In this document: piece after piece, positions 40,605 to 50,916 of the stretch | Position numbering within the stretch: position 1 is the first letter of the stretch | Layout of the letters: each line of letters begins with the position of its first letter | Source of the DNA: an uncultured Prevotella sp. | GTDB taxonomy: Bacteria > Bacteroidota > Bacteroidia > Bacteroidales > Bacteroidaceae | DNA: 64,000 bases | Assembly: GCF_946404925.1 (NCBI RefSeq) | Contig: NZ_CAMJFM010000004.1 | Span: forward strand, 86,909 to 150,908 | Direction: 5' to 3' | The notes under the pieces: model-generated | What the model was told of the DNA's origin: nothing | The model's input: only the letters and a program-made list of their open reading frames with translations | Database searches by the model: none | Made by a program: the position numbers and the translations under genes

Positions 40605-42478
40605 GGCATCAATCTGTTCTGTGTCATTCGCGTCATATACTGCTGAATGATGGCCTTAAGTTCGCGTTCCATCTGTGACTGCTCGGATACTCTCCCTTTT
40701 AAGTCATGCTTCATGAGACGGTCGTCAAGGCGATAGATGGCCTTGGTGCTTGTTCCGTCAAACTGTAACACGTAACCATAGTGCACATATTGGTAGATAC
40801 CATTAAGATAATTTACTGCCCAGGTTTCCTCGGCGGGAGTGTTTAGTACATCGATACCAAATCCAACGTAGGGCTTCTGGTAACCCAGCATGCCAAGTAC
40901 GGTAGGCATAATATCTATTTGTTGAGCAACCTTGTCTTCTATGTGTCCATCTGGTTGTGAGGGGGCGTAGATGATAATGGGTGAACAGAAACCGCCAAGG
41001 TCGCTCTGGTATTCGGGATGGTCGCTTAGATTGGTATGATCGCTGGTAAGTACGAAGATCGTATTCTGGAACCAAGGCTGCTTACGTGCTGTTTCAAAGA
41101 AACGTCCAATGGCCATGTCGGTATATCGTATACACTTGTGTATAGGCAGATGTCCTTCGGGGAACTGCTGCTTATACTTATCTGGAATGGCATATGGGTG
41201 ATGGCTTGATGCAGTGAAAAGGGCTGTCATGAAAGGTTGCTTCATCTTACTCATCTCATCGGCATAATACTGCATAAAGGGTTCATCCCAAATGGCCCAT
41301 GTGCCATCGAAATCATTTTTGCCTCGGGCTTCTTCAAACTCGGTACGACCATAATAGCGCTGGAATCCCGTTTTCTGTGCAAAAGCCTGAAATCCCATAG
41401 AACCATTCTGTGCGCCATGGAAAAAAGCTGTCTGGTAACCTTCATCAGCCAATAGCCCAGCAAGACCAGTGTAATCATTCAATGATGCTGGGGTGAGGAA
41501 GAAAGGCTCAACAAACATAGGAATACTACTGAGTATGCTGGGCATGCCATCGATGCTTTTACGGCCATTACAATAACTATGGGTAAAGGTAGTGCTATGG
41601 GCGATAAGCGAATCTACGTAGGGGGTATAGCCCTTGTACTTGCCGTCCTCAAGGTCATGATTCAGTGCACCAATATACTCTCTGCCGAAACTCTCGATGA
41701 TAAGAATCACAACATTCTTCTTTTGGAAAGAGAGAAGGTGAGAAGGTGAGGAATGGAGAGGAGAGTAGATGGATTCTAACTCAGCTTCGCTTTCAAAATA
41801 GTTCGGAACAACGAATACATTCGTGTCTATGGTGCGGAGCAGAGCGAATGGAGTGTTTAGAACTACGGCTGCATCAGTAGGACGCTGGGCGTATTGATTG
41901 GCATTAGAAACAGCGATGGGACGAACGGCCTTGGTAAAGCCTCCGCGCATGCCTGCTATACAAAGTGGAATCGCAATAAGTAATGCTGCAACGCAAGCCT
42001 TATGGTGTCCACGCGGTGTGGCATAGAATCGCCATAGAAGGTACATGATGACACCAAATATCAGTACCAGATACCAGTGGTTAAGAAACTCGGTACCAAC
42101 AATGCTGCCAAGGTTACCCTCATTAGAGAATTCGCTGAACACGGTACTGGTGGTGCGGCGCATGGTATACTTGAAATAAACGGAGTCAGCTAGATTCATG
42201 GCAAGGCAGATGCCATTGACTATTAAAAATAGCCACTTGCATAGTTTGTCCATACGCCATGGAAGTAACATCAGTAGAATCCAAAGGGCATTGGTATATA
42301 CGATAGCAGATGTGTCGAAAATCAATCCACCACGAATGATGTCGAAAGATGAGCTGAAGTAGCTGATGTTCTCGACATAATAAACCAAGCGGGCCAACAT
42401 ATAGACTATGTAGACCATCAGTAGATTCCATACCACTGATACTATTGGTGCATAGGGCTTTGAAAGCATTTTTTTCAT
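40601..42478 (-). CDS. LTA-synthase-family (alkaline phosphatase fold) membrane enzyme
   Basis: The protein has 625 residues. Five N-terminal membrane helices (residues 10-175) precede an outward-facing catalytic domain from about 253. Metal-site motifs are ILIIESFGREY (Glu262), the nucleophile region CNGRKSIDGMPS (probably Ser308 in place of the usual Thr) and VLTSDHTNLSDHP. The fold is that of LtaS, OpgB and lipid A phosphoethanolamine transferases, which move phospho-alcohol groups from phospholipids. In a Gram-negative it probably decorates LPS or periplasmic glycans. The linker before the catalytic domain is encoded by an 8-nt repeat (41732-41763). It overlaps the next enzyme of the same family by four bases. 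Confidence 0.83.
   Translation of the reverse strand: MKKMLSKPYAPIVSVVWNLLMVYIVYMLARLVYYVENISYFSSSFDIIRGGLIFDTSAIVYTNALWILLMLLPWRMDKLCKWLFLIVNGICLAMNLADSVYFKYTMRRTTSTVFSEFSNEGNLGSIVGTEFLNHWYLVLIFGVIMYLLWRFYATPRGHHKACVAALLIAIPLCIAGMRGGFTKAVRPIAVSNANQYAQRPTDAAVVLNTPFALLRTIDTNVFVVPNYFESEAELESIYSPLHSSPSHLLSFQKKNVVILIIESFGREYIGALNHDLEDGKYKGYTPYVDSLIAHSTTFTHSYCNGRKSIDGMPSILSSIPMFVEPFFLTPASLNDYTGLAGLLADEGYQTAFFHGAQNGSMGFQAFAQKTGFQRYYGRTEFEEARGKNDFDGTWAIWDEPFMQYYADEMSKMKQPFMTALFTASSHHPYAIPDKYKQQFPEGHLPIHKCIRYTDMAIGRFFETARKQPWFQNTIFVLTSDHTNLSDHPEYQSDLGGFCSPIIIYAPSQPDGHIEDKVAQQIDIMPTVLGMLGYQKPYVGFGIDVLNTPAEETWAVNYLNGIYQYVHYGYVLQFDGTSTKAIYRLDDRLMKHDLKGRVSEQSQMERELKAIIQQYMTRMTQNRLMP
41732..41763 (-). repeat. 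Octamer repeat inside the first LTA-synthase-like gene
   Basis: Four 8-nt units (plus strand GAGAAGGT, GAGAAGGT, GAGGAATG, GAGAGGAG) are translated as the linker SPLHSSPSHLLSF between membrane and catalytic parts. The unit length and copy number equal those of the start-proximal arrays. Confidence 0.8.
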
Positions 42479-44271
42479 CGTGAAGAGAGGTCTTTGGATG
42501 CAGACTGGAGTATGGCCTTGCCAATGTTTACATTGCCACTACCCTTGATGGTTTGCATGCTGTTAAGGTCGAATACCGTAAATCCTGTGCTGTCTACAAG
42601 TGAGAATCCGTTGTTGTAGGTATGTACAGCCAACGGATGGGTGTAGCTGCGGCTAAGTACATCGCGACTAAAGTAATAGTCTGTATGGTCTATGCCCAAT
42701 TGCCCCAGCAGTGTGGCGGGAAGGTCTGTCTGATTACAGATTGTTTCGATGCGACGCGGAGCCCTAACAGCACCGCCAACCCATATCATAGGAATGTGGT
42801 TGCGCTGTGGGTGCAACTCGTCGTAGTCTTTATAGTTGATGCCATGATCAGGCAGCATAATTACCAAAGTATTATTCCAAGCCTTGCTGCTGCGCAACTT
42901 GGTAATAAATTCGCCAATGCACTGGTCAAGATAGTAAAACGCATTCAGGATCTCATCGTCAAACTTATGGATAGGTACATCCCATGGTTCGTGGCTGCTA
43001 AGCGTTGAGTAACCAATGAGATAGGGCTGTGACATGGATGTGGCCAAGTCAAAGAGTGTACCGAAGGTGATGTCGTCTCGTACGCCCCACTCGGCGCTTT
43101 TCTGGTCAGCAGCGGAGTAATCGGCTTTCCATGTTAGATTCTCGAAACCGCCACCAATAAGGTAACTGCGCATATTGGTGAAGTTAATGTCGCCACCATA
43201 CAGATAATGTGTGGAATATCCCTTGTTATCTCGCAGAGAGTTGGCCAGACAAGGCAGATTACGGCTCTTTGCTGGCAATTTCATTACCGACATAGTTGGG
43301 AATGAGGGATAGCCACTATATGTGCATAGTGTGCCGCGGTCTGTTCGCCATGAGTTAGCGTAGCAGTTAGTGAAATAGATGCCTTCGCCAGCCAGGCGAT
43401 TCAGATTGGGGGTTATGTCAGTTCTTCCACACAGTTCGGTGAACTCTCCGCCACAACTCTCCATCAGTATGATGATAATATTAGGAGTGGTGGTGTTGAG
43501 CAGTGTGTCTACATCTGTACTCTCTGTGGTGAATATCTCGTTTGTTATCTTCTCGCATTCGGCATCGCTCATAAAATCATAGCTGATGTTGCTGCTGTCA
43601 AGACTATCTATTGAGTCGAGGAAATTGAATACAGGGTTAACTGCCGAATGGTTTAGGAACTGGTTCTGCGAGAAATATACTTGTCCAATATTAGTTGCCG
43701 ACTCATCAAGACCGCCTCGGATGCCAATGATGATTAAAGGAATCGATATGAGGTGAAGAACCAACTCTATGAATTTTTTAGAACTTGTAGCGGATAAGTT
43801 GCAGTTGATGTTACGGTAGCCGCCAAATATTGCTATGGTGGTTACAACAAGAGCTAAGATGCGGATGATGATGTAGACGGTGGATACACTGGCCGCCATC
43901 TCGTTAGGTGAATCAAGATACTGCAGACACGATGCATCGAGCTTGAATCCCCAGAATGGATATAGGCTACAGTCAGCCACAAATGCTAAGGCAAAAGCCA
44001 GTGAAATAAGAAGAAAATATCCATGGAGCAGGTGTGTGAGCCATTTTGTCCAATACCAGATGCTTACGATGCTAAGTAGAAATGGTAAGATGAGAAAATA
44101 GAGAGCTGTGGACAAATCGAGCGAAATGCCATGCCACACTACCTGGAATACGTCGCCAAAGGCAAACTCGTGCCCCTCGTGACAAAAGAGCATGAAAGCC
44201 ACCTTTGCCATGACAAACACAATGACAGTCCATAGGTATGTTTGAACCAGAAACTTAACTCTGCATTTCAT
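42475..44271 (-). CDS. Second LTA-synthase-family membrane enzyme
   Basis: The protein has 598 residues from MKCRVKFLVQTYLW at 44271; the longer open frame would start deep inside the ABC transporter gene. It has membrane helices in residues 10-185 and a catalytic domain from about 263: IIIILMESCGGEF (Glu271), nucleophile region SWRTDRGT (Thr310) and VIMLPDHGINY. It is a distant paralogue of the adjacent enzyme and keeps the canonical threonine. It starts within the last 17 bp of the MsbA-like gene, so the three genes form one unit. Confidence 0.83.
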   Translation of the reverse strand: MKCRVKFLVQTYLWTVIVFVMAKVAFMLFCHEGHEFAFGDVFQVVWHGISLDLSTALYFLILPFLLSIVSIWYWTKWLTHLLHGYFLLISLAFALAFVADCSLYPFWGFKLDASCLQYLDSPNEMAASVSTVYIIIRILALVVTTIAIFGGYRNINCNLSATSSKKFIELVLHLISIPLIIIGIRGGLDESATNIGQVYFSQNQFLNHSAVNPVFNFLDSIDSLDSSNISYDFMSDAECEKITNEIFTTESTDVDTLLNTTTPNIIIILMESCGGEFTELCGRTDITPNLNRLAGEGIYFTNCYANSWRTDRGTLCTYSGYPSFPTMSVMKLPAKSRNLPCLANSLRDNKGYSTHYLYGGDINFTNMRSYLIGGGFENLTWKADYSAADQKSAEWGVRDDITFGTLFDLATSMSQPYLIGYSTLSSHEPWDVPIHKFDDEILNAFYYLDQCIGEFITKLRSSKAWNNTLVIMLPDHGINYKDYDELHPQRNHIPMIWVGGAVRAPRRIETICNQTDLPATLLGQLGIDHTDYYFSRDVLSRSYTHPLAVHTYNNGFSLVDSTGFTVFDLNSMQTIKGSGNVNIGKAILQSASKDLSSR

Positions 44272-46081
44272 GTAGCTTCTTATAATATCCGTCGAACGCC
44301 AATAACTCGTCGTGGGTGCCACGCTCTACAATCTTTCCATCATGAAGCACGCAAATCTCATCGGCATTCTTGATAGTAGACAGGCGATGGGCTATGGCTA
44401 CAGTGGTGCGGGTCTTCATCAATCGCTCAAGTGCATCCTGTACCAGTCGTTCGCTCTCTGTGTCAAGTGCCGATGTGGCCTCGTCGAGAATAAGGATTGG
44501 AGGATTTTTCAGGATGGCACGTGCGATAGACACTCGCTGACGCTGGCCACCTGATAGTCGGCCTCCGCGGTCACCTATGTTTGTATCGAAACCATTTTCT
44601 GATGCCATGATGAAGTCGTAGGCATTGGCAATCTTCGCGGCTTCCTCTATCTGCTGCTGTGTGGCGTTGTCAACACCAAACGAGATATTGTTACGGAAAG
44701 AGTCGTTGAACAGAATTGCTTCTTGGTTGACATTGCCAATTAGCTGACGCAGGTCGTAGATGCCAAGCTCTTTTACATTGATTCCGTCGATAAGCACCTC
44801 GCCCTCCTGCACATCATAGTAACGTGGAATCAGGTCGACCATAGTAGACTTTCCGCTTCCGCTCTGACCAACAAGTGCGATGGTCTTTCCCTTGGGAATG
44901 GTGAGGTTGATATCTTTAAGAACCCACTGCTCGCCATACTTGAACGATACGTGGCGGAACTCTATCTGATGCTCGAAACTGGCGATGTGTTTAGGATTGG
45001 CGGACTCTTTAATGACGTTCTCGGCCATAAGAATCTTGTCTACACGCTCCATGGAGGCAAGTCCTTTAGGGATGTTATATCCTGCTTTCGAGAAATCCTT
45101 AAGTGGGTTGATGATTGAATAGAGCATCACCATATAATAAATAAAGATAGGACCCGAAAGTGTGTGGTTGTTAAGAACCAATACACCACCAAACCACAGA
45201 ACAATCACAATCATAACTGTACCAAGGAACTCTGACATTGGGTGGGCTGACGACTGGCGGATGTTTACACGCATGATGTCGTTGCGGTAAGAGGTGTTGA
45301 TGGCATCAAAACGCTTGTTCATCTTATCTTCGGCACAAAACGCCTTGATAATGCGCAAACCACCAAGAGTCTCCTCAACCTGACTCATTGTGTCGCTCCA
45401 TAGTGCCTGAGCCTTGACTGATTGTGCCTTAAGCTTTCTTCCTACCCAGCCCATAAACCAGCCCATGATAGGTACGATGACCAAAGTGAAGACGGTGAGT
45501 TGCCAGGAGATGAAGAGCAGCATGGTGAAATAACCTACAATAAGTATAGGATTCTTGAACAGCATTTCAAGACTCGACATGATGGAGTTCTCGATTTCCT
45601 GCACATCGCCGCTCATACGAGCAATGATGTCGCCCTTGCGCTCCTCGCTGAAGAAACCAAGAGGCAGTGAGTTTATCTTCTGATAAAGCTGGTTGCGTAT
45701 GTCGCGTACCACGCCTGTGCGGATGGGCACAATGGTGGCTGATGACAGGAAGTATGCTCCTGTCTTAAGAAATGTCATGAAGGCCAAGAAAAGACCGATG
45801 ATGAGCAGGGTGGTGGTGGGGCCTAGATCGGCTATGAGTCCATTAACGTAGTAGTTCATGTTGTTCATCAGCACATCCTGGGCATTACTCCAGTCCCACT
45901 CCATCAGTGTAGTAGCCGTCTCGCCATCGCCGGTCTTGAAGATGATTTGCAAGATAGGTATCAATGCTGCAAACGAGAAAACATTCAATATCACCGAAAG
46001 GATATTGAACACCACCGATGCAATCAGATACTTCTTATAAGGCGGCACAAATCGCCTCAGTACATTTATGAATTCTTTCAT
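44255..46081 (-). CDS. msbA: MsbA-like lipid exporter (ABC transporter, fused subunits)
   Basis: The protein has 608 residues. A six-helix ABC transmembrane domain (residues 1-330) is followed by the ATPase: Walker A VGQSGSGKST, signature LSGGQRQRVSIARAI, Walker B ILILDEATSALD and the H-loop IAHRLST. The type IV exporter fold and length match MsbA, which flips lipid A-core across the inner membrane. The gene order with LPS-decorating enzymes supports this. Drug-exporter alternatives cannot be ruled out from sequence alone. It overlaps miaB by four bases. Confidence 0.83.
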   Translation of the reverse strand: MKEFINVLRRFVPPYKKYLIASVVFNILSVILNVFSFAALIPILQIIFKTGDGETATTLMEWDWSNAQDVLMNNMNYYVNGLIADLGPTTTLLIIGLFLAFMTFLKTGAYFLSSATIVPIRTGVVRDIRNQLYQKINSLPLGFFSEERKGDIIARMSGDVQEIENSIMSSLEMLFKNPILIVGYFTMLLFISWQLTVFTLVIVPIMGWFMGWVGRKLKAQSVKAQALWSDTMSQVEETLGGLRIIKAFCAEDKMNKRFDAINTSYRNDIMRVNIRQSSAHPMSEFLGTVMIVIVLWFGGVLVLNNHTLSGPIFIYYMVMLYSIINPLKDFSKAGYNIPKGLASMERVDKILMAENVIKESANPKHIASFEHQIEFRHVSFKYGEQWVLKDINLTIPKGKTIALVGQSGSGKSTMVDLIPRYYDVQEGEVLIDGINVKELGIYDLRQLIGNVNQEAILFNDSFRNNISFGVDNATQQQIEEAAKIANAYDFIMASENGFDTNIGDRGGRLSGGQRQRVSIARAILKNPPILILDEATSALDTESERLVQDALERLMKTRTTVAIAHRLSTIKNADEICVLHDGKIVERGTHDELLAFDGYYKKLHEMQS

Positions 46082-47388
46082 AGAGCTTCTCCTAATAACG
46101 TGGCGCTGGTAGAACCTGTAATCTTTACTCGTACCGTTTCGCCAATGTGGTGACCGACTTTGGGGAATACTACCATCTTGTTCTGCTCAGTGCGACCGCA
46201 CAACTGCTCGCGAGAGCGCTTTGAGAATCCCTCAACCAGTACATCAAACTCCTTGCCCTCGTCCTTCTTGTTCTGGATGGCCGACATCTCTGTCTGCAAG
46301 GCGATGAGTTCGTTAAGACGACGAATCTTCTCCTCCTCAGGTACATCATCGGGCAGATGCTTTGAAGCGTAGGTTCCTGGGCGCTCTGAGTATTTGAACA
46401 TAAAGGCCGAGTCGTATCCTACCTCGCGCATCAGCGAGAGTGAAAGCTGGTGATCCTCTTCGGTCTCAGAGTGGTAGCCCACAAAGATGTCTGTAGATAG
46501 TCCGCAATCAGGAATGATGCGACGAATAGCGTTTACTCGGTCCATGTACCACTCGCGGGTGTATTTGCGGTTCATCAGCTTAAGGATTCTGTCGCTACCG
46601 CTCTGTACGGGCAGATGGATATGTTTGCATACATTGGGCATCTCGGCGATAACGTGCAGTGTCTTGTCGCTCATGTCCTTTGGGTGCGATGTGGTAAAGC
46701 GCACACGCATGGTGGGCACCTCCTCGGCAACCTTGCGCAGAAGTGCAGGGAAGTCTATATCGCCCAATTTGTAGCTATTTACATTCTGTCCCAGCAGGGT
46801 AACCTCTTTAAATCCTTTGTCTCGTAAATCTCGTACCTCGCGGAGGATGCTTTCCACATCGCGGCTACGCTCGCGACCACGGGTGTAGGGAACGATACAG
46901 TAGTGGCAGAAGTTGTTGCAGCCACGCATGATGCTAACAAATCCACCAATCTTATGGCCAATGCCGATACGCTGAGGAACAACGTCCTTATATGTCTCGG
47001 TGGTTGACAGTTCGGTATTCATTGCCTTGTGTCCAAGCTCGGCCTGAGCAATCAAATCGGGCAGCGAGAGATAGGCGTCAGGACCTGCCACCAAGTCGCA
47101 GTGGTGATTCTCAAGCAAATCCTGCTGGGCTCGCTCGGCCATACATCCCAATACACCAAGTATCATGTTGTGTCCCTTACGGCGCTCTGCATCCAGAGCG
47201 TCCAAACGGTGGTAAATCTTCTGTTCGGCATTATCACGAACTGAACAGGTATTAAGGAAAACTGCATCGGCCTCATCTAGAGTCTCGGTGGTCTCATAAC
47301 CAGCCATCTGCATCACCGATGCTACTACTTCAGAGTCTGCCACATTCATCTGGCAGCCATACGTTTCAATATATAACTTCTTCATCAT
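46078..47388 (-). CDS. miaB: tRNA (i6A37) methylthiotransferase MiaB
   Basis: The protein has 436 residues. The N-terminal domain has the three cysteines of the auxiliary iron-sulfur cluster (YGCQMN, LNTCSVR, GVLGCMAER). The radical-SAM domain has RGCNNFCHYCIVPYTRGRERSR with CxxxCxxC, and a C-terminal TRAM domain ends the chain. It adds a methylthio group at position 2 of i6A37 in tRNAs reading U-starting codons. The start MMKKLYIETYGCQMN fits the family. Confidence 0.93.
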   Translation of the reverse strand: MMKKLYIETYGCQMNVADSEVVASVMQMAGYETTETLDEADAVFLNTCSVRDNAEQKIYHRLDALDAERRKGHNMILGVLGCMAERAQQDLLENHHCDLVAGPDAYLSLPDLIAQAELGHKAMNTELSTTETYKDVVPQRIGIGHKIGGFVSIMRGCNNFCHYCIVPYTRGRERSRDVESILREVRDLRDKGFKEVTLLGQNVNSYKLGDIDFPALLRKVAEEVPTMRVRFTTSHPKDMSDKTLHVIAEMPNVCKHIHLPVQSGSDRILKLMNRKYTREWYMDRVNAIRRIIPDCGLSTDIFVGYHSETEEDHQLSLSLMREVGYDSAFMFKYSERPGTYASKHLPDDVPEEEKIRRLNELIALQTEMSAIQNKKDEGKEFDVLVEGFSKRSREQLCGRTEQNKMVVFPKVGHHIGETVRVKITGSTSATLLGEAL

Positions 47389-47395
47389 TCAATAA

Positions 47396-48733
47396 TTAAA
47401 TAATAGGTAACGATATACCATTTATCTTCTGATATACATCGAGTGCATATACATCGGTCATACCGCTGATATAATCGATTATCGCCATAATACGGGTCTC
47501 AAGGTCGGGCGCATCGATGTCGTATTGACTTGATACGCGACTAATAAGATGCTTAGAGTAGAAACGCTCAGGATGGACAGCCGCGTTGATGAACTTCTCC
47601 ATGAGTGTCTGGATAATCTGATAACCAGATAGCTCCACGTCCAGCACAGGACGGCTCTTGTAGATGCGCTCTATTGAAAGCGCACAACAGTTCTTGTATG
47701 CTTTCTGTGGCGTGTCACTGATGTGGTCGATAAGACTACCTTGGAACTCACCGCTTAGAATCTCGTCCTCGTGCTCCACAAACACGTGAACACACTCGTT
47801 CTCAAGCTTGCCAATAACGCATGCACGCAGATAGACTACTTTCTCGTTGTTGTCATTCACGCCCTCATCTTCTATGCGCTTTAGTATGCGTTTTTGGGTT
47901 TCTTCATCGAAGAAAGCAAGCAGAAGTAGCATGGTTTCTTCGTGCGAAATAATCTTAAGTTTATGGGCGTCTTCTATATCCATTATCTCATAACAGATAT
48001 CATCAGCAGCCTCAACAAGATATACTAATGGGTGACGGGCGTAACGTAGTGGCTCGCCAACCTCCGACTTGCAGGGAATGCCTAGTTCATCGGCTATGCG
48101 GCGATAATATGCCTTCTCGGAATCAAAGAATCCGAATTTACCTTTTTTGCTGGCTGCACTTGAAGAGAATGGATATTTTACGATGCTGGCAAGAGTAGAA
48201 TAAGTCATTACAAATCCGCCGGGTCGTCTGCCCTTGAACTGGTGGGTGAGCAGACGGAAGGCATTGGCATTACCTTCGAAGTGAATCATGTCGTTCCAGA
48301 ATATCGGACTAACCTGACGCTGGAGATCGTAACCTGCACCCTCAGTAAAGAACGACTGAATGGCCTTCTCACCGCTATGACCAAATGGCGGATTGCCAAG
48401 ATCGTGAGCCAGACAAGCTGTTGCCACAATCTGACCTATCTCCTGAAAGAGTCCTTCTTTGAGCTCTGGGTGCTTCTTGGTAAGCAGCGATGCCACATCG
48501 TTACCCAGCGACATTCCTACACTTGCTACTTCGAGCGAGTGGGTGAGACGATTGTGCACGAAGATACTTCCAGGGAGTGGAAATACCTGGGTTTTGTTCT
48601 GGAGACGACGGAATGGAGCAGAGAAAATAAGACGATCGTAATCGCGCTTAAACTCTGTTCGGTCATCGTGGCGTTCAGGATGACGATGCTCCTGACCAAG
48701 ACGCTTGTTTGATATAAGTTGTTGCCAATTCAT
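47396..48733 (-). CDS. dgt: Deoxyguanosinetriphosphate triphosphohydrolase (HD domain)
   Basis: The protein has 445 residues from MNWQQLISNKRLG; a second ATG directly upstream (48736) is equally possible. HD-domain motifs are HNRLTHSLEVASVG, CLAHDLGNPPFGHSGEKAI (the HD pair) and EAADDICYEIMDIEDA. It splits dGTP, and often other dNTPs, to the nucleoside and triphosphate, adjusting nucleotide pools. It is divergent from dut, another dNTP-pool enzyme, with both promoters in the 150-bp gap. Confidence 0.92.
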   Translation of the reverse strand: MNWQQLISNKRLGQEHRHPERHDDRTEFKRDYDRLIFSAPFRRLQNKTQVFPLPGSIFVHNRLTHSLEVASVGMSLGNDVASLLTKKHPELKEGLFQEIGQIVATACLAHDLGNPPFGHSGEKAIQSFFTEGAGYDLQRQVSPIFWNDMIHFEGNANAFRLLTHQFKGRRPGGFVMTYSTLASIVKYPFSSSAASKKGKFGFFDSEKAYYRRIADELGIPCKSEVGEPLRYARHPLVYLVEAADDICYEIMDIEDAHKLKIISHEETMLLLLAFFDEETQKRILKRIEDEGVNDNNEKVVYLRACVIGKLENECVHVFVEHEDEILSGEFQGSLIDHISDTPQKAYKNCCALSIERIYKSRPVLDVELSGYQIIQTLMEKFINAAVHPERFYSKHLISRVSSQYDIDAPDLETRIMAIIDYISGMTDVYALDVYQKINGISLPII

Positions 48734-48746
48734 CATAATCAGGGTG

Positions 48747-48754
48747 CAAAGGTA
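48747..48754 (-). promoter_or_regulatory. Promoter -7 box for dgt-miaB-msbA
   Basis: The minus strand reads TACCTTTG, 13 nt before the ATG at 48733. It probably drives the whole minus-strand unit down to 40601. Confidence 0.65.
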
Positions 48755-48848
48755 CGAAAAATACCCGCAGTATACGCACATTTCGCAGAAATTAACGAAA
48801 AAATCAAAAATTTAGGCCTTGAAAGGCTGATTTCTAAGCTAAAAGCAC

Positions 48849-48856
48849 TACCTTTG
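48849..48856 (+). promoter_or_regulatory. Promoter -7 box for dut-EnvC unit
   Basis: TACCTTTG followed by CAC, 27 nt before the dut ATG. Confidence 0.65.
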
Positions 48857-48883
48857 CACATTGATTAAAATATATTTTAAAAT

Positions 48884-49321
48884 ATGCTGAAAATTAAAGT
48901 CGTAAACAAAGGTCACCAGCCGCTGCCTCAGTATGCCACTGAGCAGAGTGCCGGCATGGACCTGAGAGCTAACATAGATGAACCAATCACCTTGAAACCA
49001 TTGGAGCGCAGACTTATTCCAACAGGATTGCACATCGCTCTGCCCGTAGGTTTCGAAGCGCAGGTTCGTCCTCGTAGCGGGTTGGCTCTGAAGAAGGGTA
49101 TCACAGTTCTGAATACCCCAGGAACCATTGATGCAGATTATCGTGGTGAAATAGGTGTGGTTCTTATCAACCTCTCTAACGAAGACTTCGTGGTTGAGGA
49201 TGGTGAGCGTATTGCTCAAATGGTAATAGCCCGCCATGAGCAGGGTGAGTTTGTTCCGGTAGATGTGCTCGACGAGACAGAGCGCGGCGAAGGAGGCTAT
49301 GGACATACTGGTGTGAAATGA
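48884..49321 (+). CDS. dut: dUTP diphosphatase
   Basis: The protein has 145 residues, the normal length for the trimeric family. All five motifs are visible: [38 protein letters not shown] and the C-terminal P-loop-like [10 protein letters not shown]. It removes dUTP and supplies dUMP. It leads a four-gene unit in which each stop overlaps the next start by four bases. Confidence 0.96.
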   Translation: MLKIKVVNKGHQPLPQYATEQSAGMDLRANIDEPITLKPLERRLIPTGLHIALPVGFEAQVRPRSGLALKKGITVLNTPGTIDADYRGEIGVVLINLSNEDFVVEDGERIAQMVIARHEQGEFVPVDVLDETERGEGGYGHTGVK

Positions 49322-50916
49322 TGAAGAAATTTGGTCTGTCGTTGTTGTTATTGTTATCTGTAACCACGGGTTACGGCCAAAGAACCTATGATGAGTTCTT
49401 TCTTGAGGCAATGGTTCAGCGACAGAAGGGCAACAATGATGCAGCCTTCGATTTATTGCGCCATTGTTTGGAGATAAATCCCGAAGCACCCGAGGCATGG
49501 TATTTCTTGGGACAATACTACAATGCACTTAAGGATACCGACAAGAGTCTTGAGTACATTAAGAAAGCTGCATCTCTCGATCCTGACAACGAGACATATA
49601 TGGAAACGTTGGCTCAGGCTTACATCCGCCAGCAGGATTTCGAAGCAGCCATCCCCGTGGTAGAAAAGATTTATGCTCGTGATAAGGAGCGCGAAGACCT
49701 GTTGGAGATGCTTTTTCAGTTGTATCAGCAGGTTGACGATCTTGATAATGCTGTAGAGGTATTGAACAGAATAGAAGCTATTGATGGTAAGAGCGAACGA
49801 CTCTCGATGGCTAAGAGCGAGATATATACCCGCCAAGGTAACAAGAAAGCTGCCATAGCCGAAATCAAAGATCTTTCAGAGAAGTATCCTAATGATTTCA
49901 ACTATCTGGCACTCTATGGTGAAACATTGATGATGAATGGTAAACTGAAAAAGGCACTAAAGGTGTACGATAAGATTCTGAAGGAAGAACCTGATAATAA
50001 TCGTGTACTGATGTCGTTGCGCACATATCATCAGGCGTTGAACCACCGGGAGATTGCCGACTCGCTTACAGAGCGTGTGCTTCTCAATAGGAATTCTACC
50101 ATGGAAGAGAAAATTCACCTGCTGCGTCAGGAGATTTCGGCCAGCGAGAATGCCGGTGGCGATAGCACAAGGGTTCTGCAGTTGTTTGATAAGATATTGA
50201 AACAGCCTCAGGCAGATGAGAATATGGCCATTCTTTGTGCATCGTATATGAATATCAAGAAAATGCCCAAAGATAGCATAAGCAAAGTGCTGGAGAAAGC
50301 TCTTGCTATTGCCCCTGATAACTCTTCGGCCAGATTGCAACTGATAGGTTACGCTTGGGAGACTGATGATATGGAGAGAGTTATCGCGTTGTGTCAGGAT
50401 GCACGTCAGTATAACCCCGACGAGATGGCTTTCTATTATTATCAAGGTGTGGCCTACTATCGTCGTGATAGTCTGGATGCGGCTCTCTCGGCTTTCAAGA
50501 ATGGCATCGGAGTCATCAAGGAAGATAGCGACCCTGCCATCGTTTCTGATTTCTATGCAGTGATGGGCGACATCCTGCATCAGAAAGGCCTGATAAGAGA
50601 ATCGTATGAGGCTTATGATTCATGTCTCCAGTGGAAAGATGATAATATGGGCTGTTTGAATAACTATGCCTATTTTCTTAGCGAGACAGGCGAGCAGCTT
50701 AGCAAGGCAGAACAGATGAGCTTTAAGACCATCAAAGCCGAACCTAAGAATGCCACCTATCTTGATACATATGCTTGGATACTCTATATGCTGGGCCGAT
50801 ACTCTGAGGCGCAGATATATATTGATCAGGCTTTACAGAATCTGGACGAGAACCAGGACAACTCTGTGATTAAAGAACATGCTGACAAAATAAAACAAAA
50901 AATAGATCGACAATGA
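49318..50916 (+). CDS. Exported tetratricopeptide-repeat protein
   Basis: The protein has 532 residues. A signal peptide ([21 protein letters not shown]) is followed by TPR motifs along nearly the whole chain, for example [25 protein letters not shown] and [24 protein letters not shown]. The unit is a helical scaffold without an enzymatic motif. The neighbours (a DUF4292 lipoprotein and EnvC) suggest a role in envelope assembly or lipoprotein handling. Its ATG overlaps the dut stop. Confidence 0.85.
   Translation: MMKKFGLSLLLLLSVTTGYGQRTYDEFFLEAMVQRQKGNNDAAFDLLRHCLEINPEAPEAWYFLGQYYNALKDTDKSLEYIKKAASLDPDNETYMETLAQAYIRQQDFEAAIPVVEKIYARDKEREDLLEMLFQLYQQVDDLDNAVEVLNRIEAIDGKSERLSMAKSEIYTRQGNKKAAIAEIKDLSEKYPNDFNYLALYGETLMMNGKLKKALKVYDKILKEEPDNNRVLMSLRTYHQALNHREIADSLTERVLLNRNSTMEEKIHLLRQEISASENAGGDSTRVLQLFDKILKQPQADENMAILCASYMNIKKMPKDSISKVLEKALAIAPDNSSARLQLIGYAWETDDMERVIALCQDARQYNPDEMAFYYYQGVAYYRRDSLDAALSAFKNGIGVIKEDSDPAIVSDFYAVMGDILHQKGLIRESYEAYDSCLQWKDDNMGCLNNYAYFLSETGEQLSKAEQMSFKTIKAEPKNATYLDTYAWILYMLGRYSEAQIYIDQALQNLDENQDNSVIKEHADKIKQKIDRQ

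Noticed and set aside
47396..48733. dGTPase as an anti-phage dNTP-depletion gene
   Set aside because: It sits in a housekeeping operon with miaB, opposite dut, and matches the ordinary Bacteroidetes dgt.
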